Below, one piece after another: positions 1 to 6,754 of a stretch of 48,297 nucleotides of DNA. Position 1 is the stretch's first letter, and every line of letters begins with the position of its first letter. Origin of the DNA: CAZBXE01 sp964496125 (GTDB lineage Bacteria > Chlamydiota > Chlamydiia > Chlamydiales > CAZBXE01); NCBI GenBank assembly GCA_964496125.1, contig CAZBXE010000013.1, forward strand, positions 1 to 48,297, given 5' to 3'. Below the pieces are notes generated by a model. That model was not told the DNA's origin and searched no databases. It worked only from the letters and a program-made list of their open reading frames with translations. A program made the position numbers and the translations under genes.

Positions 1-801
1 GAAAAAAATCTTACAACCCTTACTTTTAACTACCCTGTATTCACACAAATTGAAGAGCTCGCAAAGAGCGAAAAAGAAGGAAAAAAGCAAGAGATCCCGG
101 TTGATTTACAGGCTGTCTTAAAAAGCAAGGAAGTATTTGCTATCGCAAACCTCACGGTTGGTTGGATGGAAGCAGGACTTATACTTGATACACCAGAAGT
201 TCTCTCGGACAAGCTTCCAGACTGGGTGGCTTACGGCTTTGCCCTCGCCATCAGACAACTTAAAGGGGACGACGCAGTCCTTGCCTTTATACAAAAACAA
301 AACTCATCTCCGCTGCTAACCCTTTTAAAAGGAGAAACACAAGTAGCGCTTGGTCAAAAAGAAGAGGCTCTTACCACGCTTACGCCTCTTCTTACAGATA
401 CAACCCCTGTAGGAACAAGAGCCACATGGATAATCAGCCTTATCTACTATGATCAGAAAAATTTCGCAAAAGCAAAAAAAATCATTACGGCAAACCCAAG
501 GCTCAATGGGACTATCCAAGGGAAAGAAGCTCTTGCTCGTATTGCCCTCATGCAAAATGACACAGCGACAGCCACCTCAATCTACAATGAAATTCAAGCT
601 CAGTCGCCCGAAGCGCAATCCTTCTTTGCAAGAAAAGCCTTTCAAGAAAAGGATTGGAAAAAGGCAAGAGAGATCACAGAAAACCTTGTCAGGCAATACC
701 CCTTGAATGCAGATCTTAGGAAAAATCTTGAAGTTATTCTCGAGAAGGAAAAAGAAGCGGAAGAAAACGTAAAACAACCTCTTCCAGCAAAAGGCGCATG
801 A
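1..801 (+). CDS. TPR-repeat protein, C-terminal part (cut by window start)
   Basis: The frame is open from the first base, so the gene begins upstream; 266 residues are visible. The sequence is a run of amphipathic helix pairs typical of tetratricopeptide repeats, for example segments around LKGETQVALGQKEEALTTL and AFQEKDWKKAREITENLV, ending in a charged tail (EKEKEAEENVK). No membrane segment is visible in this part. Its stop overlaps the exosortase start (ATGA at 798-801), so the two are translationally coupled. TPR proteins are common neighbours of exosortases (PrsT-like proteins of PEP-CTERM systems), where they are thought to act in export or assembly of the surface polymer. That role is inferred from position. 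The TPR assignment is fairly safe; the specific family is not, since the N-terminus is missing. Confidence 0.75.
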   Translation, partial: EKNLTTLTFNYPVFTQIEELAKSEKEGKKQEIPVDLQAVLKSKEVFAIANLTVGWMEAGLILDTPEVLSDKLPDWVAYGFALAIRQLKGDDAVLAFIQKQNSSPLLTLLKGETQVALGQKEEALTTLTPLLTDTTPVGTRATWIISLIYYDQKNFAKAKKIITANPRLNGTIQGKEALARIALMQNDTATATSIYNEIQAQSPEAQSFFARKAFQEKDWKKAREITENLVRQYPLNADLRKNLEVILEKEKEAEENVKQPLPAKGA

Positions 802-1604
802 AAAAAGATGACTATGCAATCTTGCTAGCACTCATCCTGCTAGCCATTTTCATATGGATGCGCGACACAGCCTGGATGTCTACCTGGGATGATACCCTCC
901 CCATTCTCATTGCCCTCCCCCTTTTTGTTTGGCTTGGCATTCCTTGGCAATTTCAAGAAGAGATGAGTATGCCTAGCTATTCTACGTATTTTGCGGTAGG
1001 AGCGCTCTTTCTTTTAGGGATTTTAACAGGCGTTACCTTCTTGCTTACCTTAGGTTGGGTACTTCTTCTTTGGAGCTGGCTTAAAGCAAGAACAAACCCT
1101 ACAACCCACTCCCAGACAAAAAAACTGCTTGTTCTTCCTCTTCTTGCCTTTCCCTGGATTACTCTTGACGCCACCATTCTTGGATGGTGGTTTCGTCTCT
1201 CTGGCGCTTATGCAACGTCTGTATTTTTCACATTACTTGGATTTAACGTAAGGCGTGAGGGAACCCAACTCTTCATCAATCAGCTCCCTGTTTCGGTCGA
1301 GCTTGCCTGCTCTGGACTCAACACACTCCAGGCAATGCTCATTGCAGGGACTTTTGTTGCTTTTCTTTTTCTTGGCAATAGCAACCGCTACTTTTGGAAT
1401 ATTCCCCTTCTTATTCTCGTGGCCTGGCTTGCTAACACACTCCGTATCATTGTTCTTTGCCTTGCAGCTGTCTTTATCAGCCCAGAATTTGCCTTGGGGA
1501 CATTCCACACCTGGGGCGGATGGCTTGTTCTTATGCTTATGTTTCTCTGTTGCTGGCTCTTTTTCTCTTGGCAAGAAACACAAGAGGGAGAAACGCATCC
1601 ATGA
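798..1604 (+). CDS. Exosortase (EpsH/XrtA-type transmembrane transpeptidase)
   Basis: This 268-residue polytopic membrane protein has about eight hydrophobic segments. The exosortase catalytic triad is recognisable: Cys171 in the motif ELACSGLNTLQ, Arg216 in ANTLRII and His237 in GTFHTWGGW, in the order and rough spacing of the family. Exosortases cleave and transfer proteins carrying a C-terminal PEP-CTERM-type sorting signal, acting in the inner membrane, and sit in exopolysaccharide loci. It overlaps the TPR gene upstream and the membrane protein downstream by ATGA junctions and shares the operon with an EpsI-like protein, which strengthens the call. The exact subtype (XrtA, XrtB and so on) cannot be assigned by eye. 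No PEP-CTERM substrate is visible in the window. Exosortases are known from other PVC-group bacteria, but this one sits beside chlamydial genes. Confidence 0.88.
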   Translation: MKKDDYAILLALILLAIFIWMRDTAWMSTWDDTLPILIALPLFVWLGIPWQFQEEMSMPSYSTYFAVGALFLLGILTGVTFLLTLGWVLLLWSWLKARTNPTTHSQTKKLLVLPLLAFPWITLDATILGWWFRLSGAYATSVFFTLLGFNVRREGTQLFINQLPVSVELACSGLNTLQAMLIAGTFVAFLFLGNSNRYFWNIPLLILVAWLANTLRIIVLCLAAVFISPEFALGTFHTWGGWLVLMLMFLCCWLFFSWQETQEGETHP

Positions 1605-2074
1605 GATCCCCCCTGGCATTCCTTGTTCATCTTGCCATTCTTGCCTATCCTGCCTACTACTGCCAAAACCTTCTTGCTTCTTGGTTTGATAGCCCCTACG
1701 CCCGCTATGGATGGCTTGCCTTAATCCTCTTTGTGCTCCCTATACTGTACTTTATTGGAGCCAAAAGATACACACCACTTGCCTCGCCAATGCTTGCTTT
1801 TCTTTCCCTTCTCTTTACACTTTTCGGGGTCATGAGCTCCTTCAATGTGTTAAAGCAAACAGGCCTTCTTTTAGCTCTTGCCTCAATTTTTCCTTTTACA
1901 CCCACTCTTTTACCTTGGATGATCAGCGGCAGTTCCTGGATGACAGCATCTGGCTATTTTGGCGCCTATTTTAGCATTGAAACTACAACAATTTTGCGGC
2001 TTGGCATATCCATTGCAGGCTCTCTTTATCTACTATTCGTCTTATTCCGAAACCCAGGGAAACTCAAATCATGA
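1601..2074 (+). CDS. Small polytopic membrane protein in exosortase operon
   Basis: The start is ATG 1601, which overlaps the exosortase stop (ATGA); an upstream in-frame start at 1457 would lie deep inside the exosortase gene and is unlikely. The product is 157 residues with about five hydrophobic segments and almost no soluble loops; its last residues (FRNPGKLKS) are basic and probably cytoplasmic. I do not recognise a family. Its stop overlaps the EpsI-like gene start (ATGA, 2071-2074), so it is made together with both exosortase components. It may be an accessory subunit of the exosortase or a polymer export protein; this is inference from position only. Confidence 0.75.
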   Translation: MRSPLAFLVHLAILAYPAYYCQNLLASWFDSPYARYGWLALILFVLPILYFIGAKRYTPLASPMLAFLSLLFTLFGVMSSFNVLKQTGLLLALASIFPFTPTLLPWMISGSSWMTASGYFGAYFSIETTTILRLGISIAGSLYLLFVLFRNPGKLKS

Positions 2075-2655
2075 AAAAGGAACTCTTCTTAGGAATAGCC
2101 CTACTTGCTGCCATATTCCTTGGTTGTCTCTGGCAATTCTACCCTCTCCCGAATGCAAAAGCGCGCCTTGCTAAGCTGCCCATGAACGGGGAAAATTTTA
2201 AAGGAAAGAAAGTCCCTCTTGTAGACTGGGAAAAACAGGTTTTTGGCAAAGTAAATCTTCTCAAAAGAGTTTATGAAGTAGATGGAGAACTCTTTTTTCT
2301 AACAGCAATCGATGGCACAAATAACCGCAACGTTGTCCACGATCCGCTCTACTGCTTTAAAGGGGGAGGCTGGGATATTGTGTCTCGAAAACCCTTTAAG
2401 CTCGGCGCCAAAGGAGAGGGAATGCTTGTGCACATACAAAAAGGACTTCAGCAAAGAGATGCCCTCGTTTGGTTTTCAGATGACCAGTTGCGGTTTTACT
2501 CCGTCTATGAATATTGGCTTCAAACGATGCTCAGGCGTCTTACTCTTGGTCGATCTGGCAGTGAGCCTGTACTCATCATGATCCAACCACTTGAAGCAAG
2601 ACCCCTTGATTACAACAAGATCTTCAAGCAGTTCCCAGAGCTTCTGAACTTATAA
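2071..2655 (+). CDS. EpsI-like exosortase-associated protein (DUF3485 type)
   Basis: This 194-residue protein has an N-terminal signal or anchor helix (about residues 4-23, FLGIALLAAIFLGCLWQF) followed by a periplasmic-type domain. The segment with His90, Cys95 and GGGW at 98-101 (VVHDPLYCFKGGGWDIV) matches the characteristic His-x-Pro...Cys...GxGW signature of EpsI, the partner protein found beside or fused to exosortases. The middle part (ALVWFSDDQLRF) fits the EpsI core where a WY-type motif is usual. It is the last gene of the exosortase operon, and its 3' end overlaps the convergent phosphodiesterase-like gene by 32 bp. The function of EpsI is not established; it is needed for polymer production in Methylobacillus. 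Confidence 0.75.
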   Translation: MKKELFLGIALLAAIFLGCLWQFYPLPNAKARLAKLPMNGENFKGKKVPLVDWEKQVFGKVNLLKRVYEVDGELFFLTAIDGTNNRNVVHDPLYCFKGGGWDIVSRKPFKLGAKGEGMLVHIQKGLQQRDALVWFSDDQLRFYSVYEYWLQTMLRRLTLGRSGSEPVLIMIQPLEARPLDYNKIFKQFPELLNL

Positions 2656-3778
2656 CGTGATAAATCTGCTCAATCCTTTGAATGTTTTCAGCGATCTTCT
2701 GACTGCTCAAAAGACAAGCAAAAGACTCAGCATCCCTTGGGTCATACCCATGCATCCCCGCAATTTTCTTTTTACCCATGAAGCTTGGAACAATCAAAAG
2801 AGAAGAATGCATCAAAAAAATCGTCTCTCCATACTTATGATCTAGAAAAAAGACATGAAACTCCCTAAGCTCTTGATCGGTTAAAATGCGTCCTTGAGCT
2901 ATGCTTTGAAGCTTTTGTTCGATTTTCTTTCTAGCCTGCTCGTGTAGATACCAAAATCTCGCCATCGTCGAATCGTAGACAGCCACATAGTCAGTACCAA
3001 ACGTAAGGCCAAGACTCTCAATCTCCGCCTGTAGATCAAACCCCTCTTTCACATCATGCATGCCGTGGTCGGAGAAAACGTGAAGAGTAACTTCGTCATA
3101 ATACTCCTCTCCAAGCTCAACAAGTGAGCGTATCTGCCCATCAAAGACCTCCAAAAGAGAAGAGACTTTTACATCCCTTGTTCCCACCCTGTGCATCAAG
3201 CTATCTAGGCCTCCAAGAAGAGTATAGGCAAACTGGATTTCTCCTTGTTTTATGGCATCTCTTAGTTTTTCTATTTTCCTCTCATCGCTATCTGCTGACA
3301 CATTGAGGTAATAAGGAATCTGCTTTTTTGTAAGAAGCGTAAAAATAGTCGGGATACCTCCGATACCCTGAGGAGTGAAGATATTCTCTTTTTCTGCGTA
3401 ATCAAAGTACTTAAGATAGCAAAAGGGAAAGTTGTAGAGCTGAAAATAACCTGTAAACCCTTTTTTCTTTGCAATCCACCTGCTCAAGCGGCCTCGCACT
3501 TTATGATAATCTCGGATAAAAGGGGGTAAATACGCCAATAATGACACGTTTTTAAAAGGGGATGTTGTAGGCGAATAGAAGTACGAAGACCACAGCCCAT
3601 GGACACTTGGAACTTTGCCTGTAATGATCGAAGGATCGCAGGCAGAAGAGTAGCCCAGGATCGTTTCCAGTTTTTTTTTCTCCTGCACAATCCCTTCTAA
3701 AAAAAAGGGATGTCGCGTTAGCACCTGCCAACCAAGAGCATCAACAAAGAAAAAAAGCGAGAGTTTTTTATATTTCAT
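2624..3778 (-). CDS. Alkaline-phosphatase-superfamily phosphodiesterase/pyrophosphatase
   Basis: This 384-residue protein has the layout of type I phosphodiesterase/nucleotide pyrophosphatases: a metal-binding Asp near the N-terminus (FFFVDALGW, Asp13), the segment CDPSIITGKVPSVHGLW that carries the nucleophile region and the TGxxPxxHG signature, and the distal metal motif VFSDHGMHDV. There is no clear signal peptide, so it is probably cytoplasmic or membrane-associated. It follows the glycosyltransferase genes in the same direction, with a possible AGGGAT ribosome site before ATG 3778. A role in trimming or modifying the polysaccharide (for example a phosphodiester substituent) is only an inference from context; substrate is unknown. 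Confidence 0.75.
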   Translation of the reverse strand: MKYKKLSLFFFVDALGWQVLTRHPFFLEGIVQEKKKLETILGYSSACDPSIITGKVPSVHGLWSSYFYSPTTSPFKNVSLLAYLPPFIRDYHKVRGRLSRWIAKKKGFTGYFQLYNFPFCYLKYFDYAEKENIFTPQGIGGIPTIFTLLTKKQIPYYLNVSADSDERKIEKLRDAIKQGEIQFAYTLLGGLDSLMHRVGTRDVKVSSLLEVFDGQIRSLVELGEEYYDEVTLHVFSDHGMHDVKEGFDLQAEIESLGLTFGTDYVAVYDSTMARFWYLHEQARKKIEQKLQSIAQGRILTDQELREFHVFFLDHKYGETIFLMHSSLLIVPSFMGKKKIAGMHGYDPRDAESFACLLSSQKIAENIQRIEQIYHVISSEALGTA

Positions 3779-3783
3779 ATGAC

Positions 3784-4416
3784 TTAAATCCCTGACCGTT
3801 TGTGTCTTATGCGTAAAATCGCTGACGGCATCTTTAAACTATCACTCACAAAGTGCAATTTAGACCCCTCTTTGGCCTCCCAAACAACCGGTTCCTGTGA
3901 GATATGCATTCCAAATTTTTGCGCTAAAAAAAGGATTTCAATATCAAAAGCCCACACCTTTTCTGTAGCCATCTCAAACAGCTGCCGTGCCGCAATGTGA
4001 TCAAATAACTTAAATCCGCATTGCGTATCACTGATCACTGGAAGAGTCAAAAGGTTGACAATTCGATCAATCTTTGAAAACTCCCCTGACGCCAAGAGAT
4101 TGTCAATGGTGGCATAGTGCACAGCGTCCCCAAAAATGGTTAGTGTAATCATCAGAAAGAGCACTCTTACACAAGCGCCAAAAAGAACTACAAGCAAAGC
4201 CTGCTTCCAAAAAGGCAACACCTCAGGCTGGGACCCGCTTAAGACAAATGTGTTCCGAAAAGATCGCGCTTCTACGGACTGAAACACAACAAAACAGGAG
4301 CCAAAAAAACCGATGAAAAATCCAGCAATTATGCCTGCGAACTTAGATAGATTGATTGCAAAAAAGCCCGATATGCCTAGCTCTTTCGGAAGATATTGGG
4401 TGAAAAATAGACTCAT
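3784..4416 (-). pseudogene. Chimeric remnant: GtrA-like/GT39-like N-part joined to GT2 (DPM1-type) C-part
   Basis: Start ATG 4416 overlaps the upstream glycosyltransferase stop (ATGA). The 210-residue product looks composite. Residues about 110-210 closely resemble the C-terminal third of dolichyl-phosphate-mannose-synthase-like GT2 enzymes: SDTQCGFKLF, WAFDIEILFLAQKFG, EPVVWEAKEGSK and a final MPSAILRIR. The catalytic N-terminal two thirds (nucleotide-binding and DxD region) are absent. Residues 1-48 are hydrophobic and resemble the end of a GtrA-like flippase (FFIGFFGSCFVVFQ), and residues 75-112 resemble the start of a GT39-type membrane glycosyltransferase (IFGDAVHYATIDNLLASGEFS). The simplest reading is that internal deletions fused remnants of three adjacent genes in frame. 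A genuine novel small membrane protein is the alternative. It cannot be an active GT2 enzyme as it stands. Confidence 0.55.
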
Positions 4417-5495
4417 CGCCTTGCCACACTTTCGTACACCTCCACCACCTCGGTAGCCGTTTTTTTCCAATCAAAAGAATGGGCATACGCCACGTTTTCC
4501 CCTCTTTTCTGCATAAGACCCAAGGAAATTGCCTGCTCCAGACTCGAACTAGAAAGAGGATCAAAAAACACCGCTCTTCCTTCTGCAATTTCGTAAAGTG
4601 AAGAGCCCTCGGAACAAATCACAGGAGCACCGCACCCCATCGCCTCTAATACAGGAAACCCAAATCCCTCATAAAGAGAGGGATAAATGGCAAGTGCACA
4701 AAGATTGTACAGATTTACAATCGCTTCCTGGGATACATAACCTAAGAAGTGGATCTCATCTCGTACAGGCAACCCCTTGGCAAAGCTCTTCACCACATCA
4801 GCTCCTGACCAATCAGCCCCGACAAAAAGCAGCTGATGCGGGGCTTTAGTCTTTTTTTTCCAAGAAGCAAACGCTTCCATCAATAGAATGTGATTCTTAC
4901 CGGGATGTTCAATGCGAGATACATACACAAGAAAAGGCTTCTCCGCAGGGGGAATATTCTGTCTTGGGCAGTAGACCGTTTTATCAATCCCTGAATAGAT
5001 GACAGTGATTTTCTCCTCAGGCACCCCCATGAACTTCATCAAGTCGTTTTTCGTAGAGTGGCTTACTGCGATCAGACGATCGGAGCGAAAGATAAGCCTA
5101 GAGAGAATTTCCTTATGATAGAAGGTGCGAATGGGATCATATTTTCCTGCAACTACAAAAGGGGCAAGATCGTGGACAGTGGTTACCACCTTACATCCCT
5201 TCACAAGAGGAATGCGCCTCATCGTGGGGATGTGCACAACATCCATTTTTTTCAAAGCAAGGGCTGCGTTATGCCAAAGAATACTTGGCAAGGGGGAGCG
5301 CAGAAAATCTGGCGTGATGATTTTTTGAAATCTTGGATTTGTAAAGGAGAGGAGAGTGCTATCAGAAGAAGGGAGAAAAACCTCATACGTATTCTTCTTA
5401 TCTTCCTTCTCCAAGGTCTCCAAGAGAGAGATGATATATTTCCCTACTCCCGATCTCCCCTCATCTAAAACAAAAGCCGGAAATCCTATCTTCAA
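4413..5495 (-). CDS. GT4-family glycosyltransferase
   Basis: This 360-residue GT-B-fold enzyme has the family hallmarks: an N-terminal glycine-containing loop (GRSGVGKYI), VVTTVHDLAPF with a central His, IAVSHSTKNDL, the phosphate-binding start of the C-domain (LVYVSRIEHPGKNH), and the EX7E-type motif in PSLYEGFGFPVLEAMGCG. It would transfer a sugar from an NDP-sugar in the cytoplasm to a growing polysaccharide or glycolipid. The start appears to be TTG at 5495, overlapping the stop of the upstream glycosyltransferase, with an AAGGGG ribosome site just before it. The sugar and acceptor cannot be read from the sequence. Confidence 0.88.
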   Translation of the reverse strand: MKIGFPAFVLDEGRSGVGKYIISLLETLEKEDKKNTYEVFLPSSDSTLLSFTNPRFQKIITPDFLRSPLPSILWHNAALALKKMDVVHIPTMRRIPLVKGCKVVTTVHDLAPFVVAGKYDPIRTFYHKEILSRLIFRSDRLIAVSHSTKNDLMKFMGVPEEKITVIYSGIDKTVYCPRQNIPPAEKPFLVYVSRIEHPGKNHILLMEAFASWKKKTKAPHQLLFVGADWSGADVVKSFAKGLPVRDEIHFLGYVSQEAIVNLYNLCALAIYPSLYEGFGFPVLEAMGCGAPVICSEGSSLYEIAEGRAVFFDPLSSSSLEQAISLGLMQKRGENVAYAHSFDWKKTATEVVEVYESVARR

Positions 5496-6754
5496 AGCGC
5501 CCCCTTAACTGATTGATAAATCTCCAAAAGATCCCGTCCCTTCTGCGCCCACGTGAATTGAGAAGATTCCCTCTTTGCAGCAAACCCCATTTCCTCTCTT
5601 AGCTCTGGGTGGGTCGATAGGAGAGAGATTTTATCGGCTAAGCCCTGGATCAGTGCTGACTCTGATGTCACTGGCACTTTAAATCCCGCTTTATCTGAAA
5701 CATACTCTGCCATGCCTCCATAATCTGCAATAACGAGTGGCAGGCCGCTTTGCATCGCCTCCATCACAACCCCGCCTCCAAACTCCCGTACGGAGGGAAA
5801 ACAGAAGAGATCCGCAGTTTGATACACGTCTTGGATCCTTTCATGCGCAACCCAGCCGAGAAATTTCACAAGCTGAGAAATCTCAAGCTTTTTAGCCAGT
5901 TGCATCAGATCTTGTTTTTCAGGACCATCTCCTACGATTTTTACCTTTATCTTTTCTAAAATCGATCCCGGCAAACGTGCTACCGCTTCCAAAAGATAAT
6001 CCACGCCCTTGCATGTTACAAGCCTTCCTACATAGAGGACTGTGATCTTTTCTTTTTTCTTTCGCGTGATAACCTCGTTTTCCAGCGGCTTAATTCCGTT
6101 TTCAAAAAAGAGGCTAAGCTTACTTGGATCAAGCTTAAGCTGCTGCTGAAGCTCCTTAAGGGTATATGAAGAGCCTACAAGAATACGATCTGCCTTGCGG
6201 TATGTATCGAGGTAGCGAGGCCACAAGTGTAGCAGCTTTTTCAATAACCCAACCCTTTGATTTTCTTGCTTTGCCTTTTCCTGAAACCCTTTGGGGAAAG
6301 GAAACCCTCCATTCACAGGCCCTAAAATAAAAGGAGTTCTTCCCTCGCAACAAGAAATTCTTACTGGATAACGAGGAATAATAGGTGGTAAGGCGTGTAC
6401 AACATCAAATTTTCCGTTCTCTACATCCTCTTTAAATTGATGATAGACTTTATTATCGAAGCTTAAATACTCGGGATAACTAAGCATATGGCGAAGAGGC
6501 CAATTCCAATTCCCAAGTCCTCTTGCAGTCATCTTAGCCACAAGGCTGGATAAGCTCCGCAAAAACACGTGAGGTGAGATATAGACAACCTTTCCTCGAT
6601 ATCCTCTTGCCTCCAGTTTATCTTTGTGCCTATCGGATGTCACTAACGTAACATCGGCGATCTGATCAAGAGCCTCAAAAAAGCGGTATCCCACAAGAGG
6701 CACAGAGTACCCTTCAGGATTGCACTGATCAATGATAAGCAAAACCTTCATCAC
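5492..6754 (-). CDS. GT4-family glycosyltransferase
   Basis: This 420-residue GT-B enzyme shows VVHALPPIIPRYP in the N-domain, FILGPVNGG, ILVGSSYTLKEL, the start of the nucleotide-binding domain VLYVGRLVTCKGVDYLLEA, VKIVGDGPEK and the EX7E-type region PSVREFGGGVVMEAMQSG. It belongs with WcaL/GtfA-like enzymes that build surface polysaccharides. Start is either GTG 6754 (GTGA overlap with the GH9 gene) or ATG 6751 immediately after. It sits between the GH9 hydrolase and a second GT4 enzyme, all overlapping by a few bases, so the block is one transcription unit. Substrate unknown. Confidence 0.88.
   Translation of the reverse strand: MMKVLLIIDQCNPEGYSVPLVGYRFFEALDQIADVTLVTSDRHKDKLEARGYRGKVVYISPHVFLRSLSSLVAKMTARGLGNWNWPLRHMLSYPEYLSFDNKVYHQFKEDVENGKFDVVHALPPIIPRYPVRISCCEGRTPFILGPVNGGFPFPKGFQEKAKQENQRVGLLKKLLHLWPRYLDTYRKADRILVGSSYTLKELQQQLKLDPSKLSLFFENGIKPLENEVITRKKKEKITVLYVGRLVTCKGVDYLLEAVARLPGSILEKIKVKIVGDGPEKQDLMQLAKKLEISQLVKFLGWVAHERIQDVYQTADLFCFPSVREFGGGVVMEAMQSGLPLVIADYGGMAEYVSDKAGFKVPVTSESALIQGLADKISLLSTHPELREEMGFAAKRESSQFTWAQKGRDLLEIYQSVKGAL

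Noticed and set aside
1457..1600. Upstream start for the exosortase-operon membrane protein
   Set aside because: It lies inside the exosortase catalytic region; ATG 1601 has the standard ATGA overlap.
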